Notes under the pieces: model-generated | What the model saw: the letters and a program-made list of their open reading frames with translations, nothing else | The model's database searches: none | Told to the model about the DNA's origin: nothing | Translations under genes and position numbers: made by a program | In this document: piece after piece, positions 34,615 through 43,588 of the stretch | How positions within the stretch are numbered: the first letter of the stretch is position 1 | How the letters are laid out: each line of letters begins with the position of its first letter | Assembly (NCBI RefSeq): GCF_023515995.1 | Contig: NZ_CP097320.1 | Span: 744,001-808,000 of the forward strand | From: Candidatus Mycobacterium methanotrophicum | GTDB lineage: Bacteria > Actinomycetota > Actinomycetes > Mycobacteriales > Mycobacteriaceae | DNA: 64,000 nt | Direction of reading: 5' to 3'

Positions 34615-35994
34615 TCACTTCTCGTTTTCGGGTGGGTCGGGGTCGCCGCGAAGGAGTTCTTCGGGGTGGTGGGCGTGGTTGATTTGGGGCGGGCCGGCGC
34701 CGTCGGTCCATCCGAGGCGGCCGCTGGCGGTGGTCTGGGTGCGCAGTTCGCCGCGGGTTGCCATGCCGTGGTCGCCGCCGCACCCGAAGAACAGTTTGTC
34801 GGCGTCGGTGCGGCCGCCGCGGGCGAAGTCCGGTGAGTGGTGCACCTCGCAGTAGTAGCCGGGTACCAGGCAGTGGGGGCGGGTGCAGCCGCGGTCGCGG
34901 GCGTAGCAGATCAGCCGTTGGTCGGCGGTGGCCACGCGTTTCTGGCGGCCCAAATATAGGGGGCGTTTGGTGTGGTCGTCGAACACCGCCAGATAGTGGA
35001 TGCCGGTGGCGGCCATGGCGATGAGATCGCGCATCGGCAGCCGCGAGCCGCCGCCGGTGAGCGCGGGGGCGGGCATCGGGACCGACGAATCGACGGCGGC
35101 GTGGGCGGCCCGCTCTAGTTCGGCCAAGGTGGTGGTGGCGACCACGGTGACCGGGTGCCCGCGGTGCACACCGAGCCCGCCGGAGGCGATCGCGGTTTGC
35201 AGGCCGAGTTTGAGCGCGTCGTGGCGGCGTTGAGCGGGCGTGCGATCATCGCGCGCCTCTGGTTGTCCGTCGAGACGATGGCGGCCGGGCCGCACCGCGG
35301 CTTCGATGGCCTCGAAGTAGGCACGGGCCTCGGGGTCGAGCCAGCCGGAGAGCCGGGACATATCGTCAGGACCCTGTGGGCCGAGGTACAGGCCGCGGCG
35401 CCGTGCCCGGTCCTCGTCGCTGAACAAGCCGTCGGGATTGAGGTAGTCGGCGATGCGCTGGCCAAGTTTGACGACGACGCCGGCATCGACTTTGGTTGCG
35501 TGGTCGACGAGGGTGCGCTCGGCGGCGCTCACGTCGGTGGGCGAGACGCTGGCCGGGAGCACGTCGACTGCTCGGCATACCGCGCGGATGTGCTCGTCGC
35601 CGATGGCGCCGGCCTCGACCGCGGCCGCCAACGCCGGCAACTCCGGTGCCACCGGCGGGCCGGTCAGCGACCGGCGCGGCCGAATCCGGGCGGCGAGTGT
35701 GACCCGGCGGGTGATCTCGTTGGGAGTGATGCGCAGCCGCGCCCACAATGCGGATCGCATCGCTGCGATCGTCCCGGACTCGTCGGGCGGGTCGGCGATC
35801 TCGCCGAAAAATCGATACATCAGCCCGCGGTTGGCGCGCTCCTGGGTTTCCAACCGCTCAGCGACGTCGACGCGAAAGCCATTGCCCAGCAGATCCGACG
35901 ACGTCTCCCGCAACACGTCATGGGCAGCGTCGATCGCATCCAGAGCGGTGTTGATCCGCTCCCGCGCCTGCTCGACGCCGATCGCTGGGGCCAT
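34615..35994 (-). CDS. REP13E12-family HNH endonuclease-like protein (DUF222)
   Basis: A 459-residue member of the 13E12 repeat family, abundant in mycobacteria. The N-terminal two thirds form DUF222 (MAPAIGVEQARERINTALDA to RHDALKLGLQTAI). The C-terminal HNH nuclease motif is CTRPHC...YYCEVHHSPDFARGG and later CGGDHG. It is full length with no break. In M. tuberculosis these genes act as sites of phage integration and recombination; their biochemical role is unresolved. Confidence 0.92.
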   Translation of the reverse strand: MAPAIGVEQARERINTALDAIDAAHDVLRETSSDLLGNGFRVDVAERLETQERANRGLMYRFFGEIADPPDESGTIAAMRSALWARLRITPNEITRRVTLAARIRPRRSLTGPPVAPELPALAAAVEAGAIGDEHIRAVCRAVDVLPASVSPTDVSAAERTLVDHATKVDAGVVVKLGQRIADYLNPDGLFSDEDRARRRGLYLGPQGPDDMSRLSGWLDPEARAYFEAIEAAVRPGRHRLDGQPEARDDRTPAQRRHDALKLGLQTAIASGGLGVHRGHPVTVVATTTLAELERAAHAAVDSSVPMPAPALTGGGSRLPMRDLIAMAATGIHYLAVFDDHTKRPLYLGRQKRVATADQRLICYARDRGCTRPHCLVPGYYCEVHHSPDFARGGRTDADKLFFGCGGDHGMATRGELRTQTTASGRLGWTDGAGPPQINHAHHPEELLRGDPDPPENEK

Positions 35995-36124
35995 ACCCCG
36001 ACGCTACGGACCAGCCCGACACATCCGCCCCAACCAACGCCGCACACCCCAATCTGTGGATAAACCCGCAACTGTGGACAACTCAGCATCCGCGTGTCGG
36101 GGGCGGCTTCCTGCACGGCCTGAC

Positions 36125-36772
36125 TCACACGCTGGCGCGTCCGACTGCGTGCACTGCCTCGCCGACCGCGTCGGCGAGCGCGTCGATCTCGGTGGCGTCG
36201 AGACTTGAGATAGTGATCCGCATTCCCGGCGGCGTGCCGATCCTGAACCGTGTTCCCGGCGCCGCGGCCCAGCCCGCGCCGAGTAACCGGGTGATCGCCA
36301 CGGTCTCGTCGGGCACCGGAACCCAGACGTTCAGGCCGGATCGGCCATGCGACGTCACACTGCGCAAGGCCAGCGCGTCGCGCAGCAGGGAGCGGTTGCG
36401 GGTGTAGACGGCTTCGGCCTTGTGCACCAAGCGTGTTGCCTGCTTGTCGCTCCACAAGCTGACGGCAACGTCCTGCAGCAGGTAACTGACCCAACCGGGT
36501 CCCAGGCGCAGCCTCCCGTGCACCCGCTCAACCGTGCGGTGGTCGCCGGCGAGCAGCGCCAGGCTCAGGTCTGGGCCGTATGCCTTGGCCGCCGACCGCA
36601 CGAACGCCCAGTGCCGAGTCGTGCCGACCACGGTATGCAGGGCAGCGCCGGCGATGCCCGCGCTGTGGTCGTCTTCGATGACCAGCACGTCGGCGTGATC
36701 AGCCAGCAGCTGGCGCAGCTCGGCCGCACGCGCGGCGGAGACGGCGGCGCCGGTCGGGTTCTGCGCCCTTGA
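36125..36772 (-). pseudogene. MocR-type aminotransferase, C-terminal part only
   Basis: The minus strand encodes the PLP fold-type I half: RAQNPTGAAVSAARA (with the NPTG motif), VLVIEDDHSAG, SAAKAYGPDLSLALLAGD (the Lys of SAAKAYGPDL is the PLP-binding position) and a normal C-terminus. The N-terminal GntR helix-turn-helix and first part of the aminotransferase, about 200 residues or more, are missing. Beyond 36775 the sequence belongs to another gene on the plus strand. Confidence 0.75.
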
Positions 36773-36848
36773 CCTGGTCGAAGTCTCCGCCAAGGTGCGC
36801 GACGGGGGACTGGTCGACGACGAGCAGGACACCGATGTCCCCCGAGTG

Positions 36849-37280
36849 GTGAGCGCGAACCGCGAGGTCGCCGCGGGCGCCGGTCGAATTTTCGAACTGA
36901 TCGCCGACCCTTCGCAGCAGCCGCTGTGGGATGGCAATGACAATCTCGCGAAAGCTGAATCAGGACAACGTATTAGCGGCGTCGGAGATGTTTTCGTCAT
37001 GACCCTCACCATGGGCAGCATCCGGGAGAATCACGTCGTCGAGTTCGAAGAAGGCCGTCGCATCGCCTGGTTCCCATCGGAATCGGGTCGGCGACCGCCG
37101 GGGCGTCTGTAGCGCTGGGAGCTGGAACCGCTGAGCGACACCCGCACACGGGTCGCCCACACTTACGACTGGTCCCGATTGACCGACAAGAACCGGCTGC
37201 CACGCGCGCCCCAAACGACGCCGGAGCGGCTTCGGGCATCCCTCGACCGGCTCGCCGAGATCGCCGAGCGCGACGGCTAG
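36849..37280 (+). pseudogene. SRPBCC (polyketide cyclase/START-fold) protein with in-frame stop
   Basis: From GTG 36849: VSANREVAAGAGRIFELIADPSQQPLWDG is a typical SRPBCC start, and RENHVVEFEEGRRIAW and RWELEPLSDTRTRVAHTYDW follow. Codon 88 is TAG (37110-37112) where relatives have Trp (TGG) in LWRWEL; the frame then continues undisturbed to 37280. A single base change explains the break, so either a recent nonsense mutation or a sequencing error. Confidence 0.8.
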
Positions 37281-37390
37281 CCGGCCTCCAATCGGCGCAA
37301 CTGCACCGATCGCTGGCAGCGCAGGTGGCCTCCGTGCCAGGATGAACAGACTCCGATGCCGCACCAGCGGCAGGCAACCAGTCGAGCGGT

Positions 37391-38335
37391 GTGCCAATGT
37401 TTGACAAGGCGACAGGCCGCGTGGTCGCCGTGATCGTGCTGTTGATCGTGATTGCCGCGTCGTTGCGCGGCTATCTTCCAGGTGTCGAGCGTGCCGCACC
37501 GAAAAGGCCACCGGACAGCGGCTCGTCGCTGGTGTATGTGATCGCCATGCTCAGCGTGTCGGTAATTATCTTGGCCGTGGCGATCATCCTCCGGCTGCGT
37601 AATCCGCGTAGGGCGGGAGCGAGCGCCGGCGCGCTGCCGCAACGGTTTTCCGGCGGGCGGAGCCGACCGGCTTGGCAAGTGTTGGTGATCGGCGCCGCGG
37701 TGCTCGTCGCATGGCTGCTGACCGTCTGGCTGCTTTCGCGGTTCATCGTGGTGCATACCGTCGGTCAGACCCCCACCGCGCCGGCATCAAACGCCCCCGC
37801 GCCCGCCAAGAGCGTCCCTCCGCCGCAACAGCCCCGGGACACCGGCGGCGATCGGGACATGCTGCGCTACCTGATCACGACCGCGGTGGCACTGCTGGCG
37901 CTGGTCGTGGCGGGCGCGGTAGTCGCCGCGCGCCGGCGACGGGGCGGGGAGGCGCTCATGGTCGCTGCCGAACCGCCGCCCCCACCAGCCATGCCCATGG
38001 GCGCCTCCGGGTCGCTGGAGCGGGCCGCCGAACTCGGACTGGCCGAAATCGGGGACCGCAGCCGCGAACCGCGGGAGGCGATTATCGCTTGTTATGCGGC
38101 GATGGAACGCGAGCTGGCGTATGTTCCGGGGGCCGCCCCCCAGGACTTCGACACCCCCACTGAGGTGCTGGCCCGGGCCGTCGAAAACTGTGTGCTGCAT
38201 GTTGATAACGCTAGCGAGCTGGTGAACTTGTTCGAAGAGGCACGATTCAGTCCGCATGTGATGAGCGAGGCGCATCGGGAAAGCGCACTGCGTGTGCTGC
38301 AGCTGGTTCTGGCTGAATTGCGGAGCCTGGTATGA
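37391..38335 (+). CDS. DUF4129 membrane protein
   Basis: A 314-residue protein with three hydrophobic segments (about residues 10-27, 47-67, 97-118), then a Pro-rich linker, a fourth segment near 160-177 and a C-terminal soluble DUF4129 domain (REAIIACYAAMERELAYVPGAAPQDFDTPTEVLARAV). Such proteins are encoded with MoxR and DUF58 proteins, as here, and are thought to be involved in assembly or chaperoning at the membrane. Start is GTG 37391 or ATG 37397. It overlaps the next gene by 4 nt (ATGA). Confidence 0.85.
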   Translation: MPMFDKATGRVVAVIVLLIVIAASLRGYLPGVERAAPKRPPDSGSSLVYVIAMLSVSVIILAVAIILRLRNPRRAGASAGALPQRFSGGRSRPAWQVLVIGAAVLVAWLLTVWLLSRFIVVHTVGQTPTAPASNAPAPAKSVPPPQQPRDTGGDRDMLRYLITTAVALLALVVAGAVVAARRRRGGEALMVAAEPPPPPAMPMGASGSLERAAELGLAEIGDRSREPREAIIACYAAMERELAYVPGAAPQDFDTPTEVLARAVENCVLHVDNASELVNLFEEARFSPHVMSEAHRESALRVLQLVLAELRSLV

Positions 38336-38814
38336 AAAAGGTTATCGCGCTGGGTGTTTCGATCATATTGACCGCAGAGCTGGCGACGCTGTTGCTGCAA
38401 GATCGTCGGCTTGTGCTCTGGGCAGCCGGAATCGCGGCGCTGTTCGCGTTGGCCAATGTGCGACAGGTCCTCGGCTACGGGGGCGAATCGCCGCCGCTCG
38501 CAGCCCCGAACGTCCTTGAGGAATCGCTGCGTGGTTGGCTATCGCGGACTGAGACGCTGATTCACCGTTCGGAATCCACCCGAGCCGACTGGGACCGCCA
38601 CCTGCGTCCGATGCTGGCCCGACGGTTCGCCATTACCACCGGCCAAAGCCAAGCCAAGGACCCGGCGGCGTTCGACGCCACTGGCCGAACGCTTTTCGGC
38701 CCGCAGCTGTGGGCGTGGGTGAATCCCAACAACGTCGCGCAAACCGGTGAGCGCGAACGCGGGCCGGGCCGGGCGACGCTCGCCGAAATCCTGGAACGGT
38801 TGGAACAGCTATGA
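38332..38814 (+). CDS. Small conserved membrane protein of the MoxR operon
   Basis: 160 residues. Two N-terminal hydrophobic segments (VIALGVSIILTAELATLLL and LVLWAAGIAALFALA) are followed by a charged cytoplasmic part with WANPNN-like sequence. It corresponds in place to the Rv3690-type small proteins of the mycobacterial moxR2 cluster. Start ATG overlaps the stop of the DUF4129 gene. No enzymatic motif. Confidence 0.8.
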   Translation: MKKVIALGVSIILTAELATLLLQDRRLVLWAAGIAALFALANVRQVLGYGGESPPLAAPNVLEESLRGWLSRTETLIHRSESTRADWDRHLRPMLARRFAITTGQSQAKDPAAFDATGRTLFGPQLWAWVNPNNVAQTGERERGPGRATLAEILERLEQL

Positions 38815-38845
38815 CGAAGGGTGCGGGTGAAGAGATGACTCGAAA

Positions 38846-39814
38846 ATGACCACGCCGGCACCTATAACGACGGCCCACGCGGTGGCTGTGCTCGACGAAA
38901 TCGAGCGCGTCGTGGTGGGAAAGCGTGCCGCGCTCAGCCTCATCCTCACCACCGTGCTCGCCCGCGGGCACGTACTGATCGAAGATCTGCCCGGCCTCGG
39001 CAAGACGCTGATCGCCCGGTCTTTCGCTGCCGCGCTCGGGCTGGATTTCACCCGCGTGCAGTTCACCCCCGACCTGCTCCCTGCTGACCTGCTCGGCTCG
39101 ACGGTCTACGACATGCAGTCCGGGCGCTTCGACTTTCGTCCGGGACCGATCTTCACCAACCTGCTGCTTGCCGACGAAATCAACCGGACGCCGCCCAAGA
39201 CCCAAGCGGCCTTGCTGGAGGCGATGGCCGAGGGCCAGGTCAGCATCGACGGCGTAACGCACCCGCTGCCCAAACCGTTCATCGTTTTGGCCACCGACAA
39301 CCCGATCGAATACGAAGGCACCTACCCGTTGCCCGAAGCGCAGCTGGACCGCTTCGCGGTTCGGCTCGAACTGCGCTACCTCTCCGAGCGCGACGAGGCC
39401 TCGATGCTGCGCCGCCGCCTCGATCGCGGCTCGGCGGAGCCGACCGTCAGCCAAGTTGTCGACGCTCACGATCTGCTGGCTATGCGCGAGTCGGTCGAGC
39501 AGGTGAGTGTCCACGAAGATGTGTTGCACTACGTCGTCTCGCTTGCCGCGGCGACCCGTCACCACCCCCAAGTCGCGGTGGGCGCCAGCCCACGTGCGGA
39601 AATCGACCTGGTCCAGCTGGCCCGCGCCCGTGCCCTACTGCTTGGCCGCGATTACGTCGTACCCGAAGACATCAAGGCGCTGGCCACCCCCGCTATCGCG
39701 CATCGGATCACCTTGCGGCCGGAGATGTGGGTACGAAAGATTCAAGGCTCCGACATCGTCGAGGAACTGCTACGGCGGCTGCCGGTTCCCCGAACGGGCG
39801 GCGCTCCGCGGTAA
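38846..39814 (+). CDS. moxR: MoxR-family AAA+ ATPase
   Basis: A 322-residue ATPase. Walker A is EDLPGLGKTLIARS, Walker B LLLADEINRTPPKTQAALLEAM, sensor 1 VLATDNPIEYEGTYPLPEAQLDRF and the lid domain follows. MoxR proteins act as chaperones, often with von Willebrand factor A or DUF58 partners, to insert cofactors or assemble complexes. It is central to the operon at 37391-41611. Although MoxR proteins were named from methanol dehydrogenase operons, this cluster is the general mycobacterial type and does not imply methanol metabolism. Confidence 0.93.
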   Translation: MTTPAPITTAHAVAVLDEIERVVVGKRAALSLILTTVLARGHVLIEDLPGLGKTLIARSFAAALGLDFTRVQFTPDLLPADLLGSTVYDMQSGRFDFRPGPIFTNLLLADEINRTPPKTQAALLEAMAEGQVSIDGVTHPLPKPFIVLATDNPIEYEGTYPLPEAQLDRFAVRLELRYLSERDEASMLRRRLDRGSAEPTVSQVVDAHDLLAMRESVEQVSVHEDVLHYVVSLAAATRHHPQVAVGASPRAEIDLVQLARARALLLGRDYVVPEDIKALATPAIAHRITLRPEMWVRKIQGSDIVEELLRRLPVPRTGGAPR

Positions 39815-39827
39815 GCGACACGACGAC

Positions 39828-41084
39828 GTGACCGAGATTCGGGAAGTCCAATTGCGCTGGCGGGCATCGGCGTTGACGCGGGCAATCGCAACCTGTGCCG
39901 GACTGGCGCTGGCCGTCGCGGTGATCGGATCGCGATGGCAGTTGATTGCGTTCGTGGCGCCGCTGCTCGGTGTGTTGTGTTCCATCAGCTGGCAGCGACC
40001 ATTGCCGAGGGTCAATGTGCATGCAGAACCCGGTTCACAGCGGTGCTTTGAAACCGAGCAGGTGCAGCTAAACGTCTGGGCCACCACCCAAACCTGTGGC
40101 GCCGCAGTAAAACTGACGGTGTCAGTGGCCGACGGGATGCGACTGGAGGTTTTAGACCGAACATCGCGACAGCGGCAGACGGTGGCCACTACAGCGCAAC
40201 GCTGGGGCCGTTACCCCATCCGGGCCACGGTCGAGGTCGTCGCGCACGGCGGGCTGCTGACCGGGACAGGCACCGTCGACGCGGCCAAGGTGACGGTGTT
40301 TCCGATGACGCCGCCGCAACCGACCGCACTGCCGCCGACCGAGCTGCTCGATCGGCTCGGCACCCACCTGACCCGGCACATCGGCCGCGGCGTCGAGTAC
40401 GCCGACGTTCGCAGCTATGTGCCCGGTGACCAGCTGCGCACCATCAACTGGCCGGTGAGCGCCCGCCGCGGCCGCCTGCATGTGACGCAGCGGTTGACCG
40501 ACCGGTCCGCCGATGTGGTGGTGCTCATCGACGGCTATCCGCAGCCGGCCGGTCCGGCGACGGCCTCGACCGAGCGGACGGTGCGCGGTGCCGCACAGGT
40601 GGTGCAGACCGCGCTGCGCAGCGGTGATCGGGCCGGCATCGTCGCGCTCGGCGGTCGCCGGCCCCGCTGGCTGGGCGCCGACATCGGCCAGCGTCAGTTC
40701 TATCGAGTGCTCGACACCGTGCTTGCGGCGGGTGACGAATTCGAAACCACCACTGGGACTTTGGCGCCGCGCGCAGCTATTCCGCCGGGTGCGATCGTGG
40801 TCGCGTTCTCCACCCTGCTGGACACCGAGTTCGCGCTGTCACTGATCGACCTGCGCCGACGCGGACACGTCGTGGTGGCAGTCGATGTTCTGCAGGGCTC
40901 ACCGTTCGCCGCCCAGCAGGATCCCTTGGTGGACCGGCTGTGGACGTTGCAACGATCGGCGATGTATCGCGACATGGCAACCGTCGGCGTCGACGTGGTC
41001 GGCTGGCAGGCGGACCGCAGCCTGGACCAATCGATGCGTCTGGCGCCCGATCGTCGGCGGCCGGTCACGGGACGCCGACGATGA
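39828..41084 (+). CDS. DUF58 domain protein
   Basis: A 418-residue protein with two N-terminal hydrophobic segments (LTRAIATCAGLALAVAVIG and LIAFVAPLLGVLC) and a DUF58 core (GVEYADVRSYVPGDQLRTINW, the family signature RxYxPGDxxRxIxW) leading into a vWA-like domain (VVVLIDGYP). GTG 39828 is chosen: the long upstream frame overlaps moxR. It is the usual partner of MoxR. Overlaps the next gene by 4 nt. Confidence 0.87.
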   Translation: MTEIREVQLRWRASALTRAIATCAGLALAVAVIGSRWQLIAFVAPLLGVLCSISWQRPLPRVNVHAEPGSQRCFETEQVQLNVWATTQTCGAAVKLTVSVADGMRLEVLDRTSRQRQTVATTAQRWGRYPIRATVEVVAHGGLLTGTGTVDAAKVTVFPMTPPQPTALPPTELLDRLGTHLTRHIGRGVEYADVRSYVPGDQLRTINWPVSARRGRLHVTQRLTDRSADVVVLIDGYPQPAGPATASTERTVRGAAQVVQTALRSGDRAGIVALGGRRPRWLGADIGQRQFYRVLDTVLAAGDEFETTTGTLAPRAAIPPGAIVVAFSTLLDTEFALSLIDLRRRGHVVVAVDVLQGSPFAAQQDPLVDRLWTLQRSAMYRDMATVGVDVVGWQADRSLDQSMRLAPDRRRPVTGRRR

Positions 41085-41611
41085 GGCAGGGCGGGCAGTT
41101 GGTGGCGAGCTTTTTGGCCGCCTTGTCAGCGGCCTTCGGCTTCTCGATGGTGGCGGCCGTAGGGGTCGGCGCGCAGGGTCCGGCCCTGATCGCGGTGACG
41201 GCCGCGCTGGTCGCGCTGGTGGCCGGTGTCCTGTTTCGCCCGGTCGCGACGCTGGCGGTGCTGCTCACCGTGGGGGTGATCGCGCTGTCGGATCCGGCGG
41301 CCGCGCTGGCCGCGGTATCCGGATTGTCCGCGGCAGTCTACTTGGTGCTGCGGCATGCGGCCGGTGGCGGCGCGGGGCTGGACGGTGTTAGCGGGGCAAG
41401 CGTGGCCGGAGCCCTCGGATTCGCGTTCGCCGGCCTGGTCGCGACGGCGTTTCCGCTGCAGCTGCCCTGGTTGCCGTTGCTGGCCCCGCTGGCCGTCTTC
41501 ACCGTGTACCTGTTAGCCACCCGGCCATTCCTGCAGAGCTCCGAAGCCGTCGGGAGCAAAGGCGTTTTGCAGGAGATTTATCCTACACGGCGGTTACGAA
41601 ACCCACCTTGA
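41081..41611 (+). CDS. Membrane protein at the end of the MoxR operon
   Basis: 176 residues, with five or six hydrophobic segments and little else, the typical last gene of the moxR/DUF58 clusters of mycobacteria. ATG 41081 overlaps the DUF58 stop (ATGA). No function can be inferred beyond membership in the same complex or pathway. Confidence 0.8.
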   Translation: MRQGGQLVASFLAALSAAFGFSMVAAVGVGAQGPALIAVTAALVALVAGVLFRPVATLAVLLTVGVIALSDPAAALAAVSGLSAAVYLVLRHAAGGGAGLDGVSGASVAGALGFAFAGLVATAFPLQLPWLPLLAPLAVFTVYLLATRPFLQSSEAVGSKGVLQEIYPTRRLRNPP

Positions 41612-41634
41612 CCGCCGTGGGGATGGGTTAAAAT
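41608..41634 (+). promoter_or_regulatory. Predicted promoter giving a leaderless transcript
   Basis: TTGACC (41608-41613) and TAAAAT (41629-41634) each match five of six consensus bases with a short 15-bp spacer. The -10 ends 6 nt before ATG 41641, so transcription would begin at or next to the start codon. No ribosome site precedes the ATG, in keeping with a leaderless mRNA. Confidence 0.5.
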
Positions 41635-41640
41635 GTCGGC

Positions 41641-41895
41641 ATGCCTCACGAAGAGCGGGCGCTTATCGGCGACGTTGAGCGTCGGCTGGCCAAGAAATAC
41701 ACGGCTCTTCCCGAGGATCACATCGCCGCCGTCGTGCGGCATGCTTATGCACAGTTCCAAAGTAGCCGGGTGCGTGGTTTCATTCCTTTGCTAGTGGAGC
41801 GGCGCGCCGACGAGGAACTCGAGGAACTAAGCGTCTTGCGACCGGATCTGGCCGCGCTTGCCTTGCGCGATCTCACCATGGCGGGCAACGCCTAG
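41641..41895 (+). CDS. Small three-helix-bundle-type protein
   Basis: An 84-residue charged, helical protein of a family common in mycobacteria (three-helix bundle dimerisation domain; core RRLAKKYTALPEDHIAAVVRHAYAQF and FIPLLVERRADEEL). It probably forms dimers; the molecular function is unknown. It lies between the MoxR operon and nuoN, convergent with nuoN, 88 bp apart. Confidence 0.8.
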   Translation: MPHEERALIGDVERRLAKKYTALPEDHIAAVVRHAYAQFQSSRVRGFIPLLVERRADEELEELSVLRPDLAALALRDLTMAGNA

Positions 41896-41983
41896 CGCCG
41901 TCGCGAACCCTTCGGCGCCGGCATCTCAACCATTGCCAGCGGGCCGGCAGTGCCGTCGAAGTCGCTGAGAACCAGCGGATCTG

Positions 41984-43588
41984 TCATCTCACGAATTGCG
42001 CGGCCTGGTTGGCGAGATCGAGCAGCGGCTGCGGGAAGACACCCAGGCCGATGGTCACCGCTGCGCACACCGCCATCGCGGCTTTACTCCAGAAGCTGGG
42101 CATCACGACGTGCAGCTGATCGGCGGGCGGCTCAGTGAAGAACATCAGCACGATCACCCGCACGTAGAAGTAGGCCGCGACCCCGCTGGCGATCACACCG
42201 ATGATCACCAACGGCACCGCACCGCCCTCGGCCGCCGCCTGGAAAACCGCGAGCTTGCTGACGAATCCGCTGGTCAACGGGATACCCGCGAAGGCGAGCA
42301 GGAACATCGAAAATAGCAGTCCCACACCGGGATAACGCTGGCCGAAGCCGGCCCAATGCGACATGGTGGCATCTTCGTCGCCGCGGGCGTTGCGGACCAA
42401 GCCGACGACGGCGAATGCGCCCACGGTGCTGAAGCTGTAGGCGACCAGGTAAAACATGGTCGACGCCAGGCCGGCCGGATTGTCTGCGATGACACCGGTG
42501 AGGATGAAACCCACGTGTGCGATCGACGAGTACGCCAGCAGCCGTTTCACGTCGGTTTGGTTCACTGCGGTGACGGTGCCGACCACCATGGTCAGGATCG
42601 AGATCGCCCACAGCACAGGCCGCCATTGGTCATGTAGCGGCGGAAGCGCCACGTAGACGACGCGCAGCAGCGCGCCGAACGCCGCGACCTTGGTAGCCGC
42701 GGCCATGAACCCGGTGATCGGCGTTGGTGCACCCTGGTAGACGTCGGGAATCCACGAATGGAACGGGGCCGCGCCGGCCTTGAACAACAGGCCGACGGCC
42801 AACAATGCGACGCCGATCAACGCCATCGATCCGCCTGCGCCGCCGCGCAGCTTTTCGGCGATGCCGGGCAGCGACAGCGTGCCCGTCGCGCCGTAGAGCA
42901 ACGCAACGCCGTAGAGGAAGAAGGACGACGAGAATGCGCCCAGCAGAAAGTATTTCACCGATGCCTCCTGAGACAGCAAGCGGCGGTGACGGGCCAGCCC
43001 GCACAACAAGTACAGCGGCAGCGATAAGACTTCCAGCGCGACGAACATCGTCAGCAGGTCGTTGGCCGCGGGGAACACCAGCATGCCGCCGACGGCCAGC
43101 ATGGTCAGCGGGAAGAGCTCGGTCTGTCTCACCCCGGCGCGGATAGCCTGATGCTCAGCCGCGCTGTCGGGCACCGCAGAGGCTTGCGGGGTAAAAGAAT
43201 CCAGCCCGGCAGCGATGTGGGCGGTGGCGGTCGCCGCGCCCGGTCCGGTGGCGGCGCCCTTCTCATCACGCCGTTCGGCGATGAAGATCACTGCCAGCAC
43301 GCCCACCAGCAGGATGGTGGCCTGCAACAGCAGAGTGGGTCGGTCGATAGCCAGCGCCTGCAGCACCGCTGTGCGGCCGGTCTGCGGCAGCTGTCGGCCG
43401 ACGACGACGACCGCGACGAAGGCGGCGATCAGCCCGCTGACCGCAAGGACAACCTGGGCGCCGTAGCGGGCCCGCCGCGGCAGGAACGCCTCCACCAGAA
43501 CCCCGACCACAGCGACGCCGAAGACGATGAGCATCGGTGAGAGCAGGCCGTATTCGACGCTGGGAGCGGGCACAGAAACAGACGTCAT
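41984..43588 (-). CDS. nuoN: NADH-quinone oxidoreductase subunit N
   Basis: A proton-pumping membrane subunit of complex I, 534 residues with about 14 hydrophobic segments. The antiporter-fold signature LLFKAGAAPFHSWIPDVYQGAPTPITGFMAAATK and YSSIAHVGF is present. It is the last gene of the operon. Overlap with nuoM is ATGA. Compared with shorter NuoN it has a hydrophilic insertion near residues 115-150 (TGPGAATATAHIAAGLDSFTP), as in other mycobacteria. Confidence 0.96.
   Translation of the reverse strand: MTSVSVPAPSVEYGLLSPMLIVFGVAVVGVLVEAFLPRRARYGAQVVLAVSGLIAAFVAVVVVGRQLPQTGRTAVLQALAIDRPTLLLQATILLVGVLAVIFIAERRDEKGAATGPGAATATAHIAAGLDSFTPQASAVPDSAAEHQAIRAGVRQTELFPLTMLAVGGMLVFPAANDLLTMFVALEVLSLPLYLLCGLARHRRLLSQEASVKYFLLGAFSSSFFLYGVALLYGATGTLSLPGIAEKLRGGAGGSMALIGVALLAVGLLFKAGAAPFHSWIPDVYQGAPTPITGFMAAATKVAAFGALLRVVYVALPPLHDQWRPVLWAISILTMVVGTVTAVNQTDVKRLLAYSSIAHVGFILTGVIADNPAGLASTMFYLVAYSFSTVGAFAVVGLVRNARGDEDATMSHWAGFGQRYPGVGLLFSMFLLAFAGIPLTSGFVSKLAVFQAAAEGGAVPLVIIGVIASGVAAYFYVRVIVLMFFTEPPADQLHVVMPSFWSKAAMAVCAAVTIGLGVFPQPLLDLANQAAQFVR

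Noticed and set aside
38846..39814. MoxR taken as evidence for a methanol dehydrogenase cluster
   Set aside because: The neighbours are DUF4129, DUF58 and membrane proteins, the general mycobacterial MoxR operon, with no dehydrogenase or PQQ gene.
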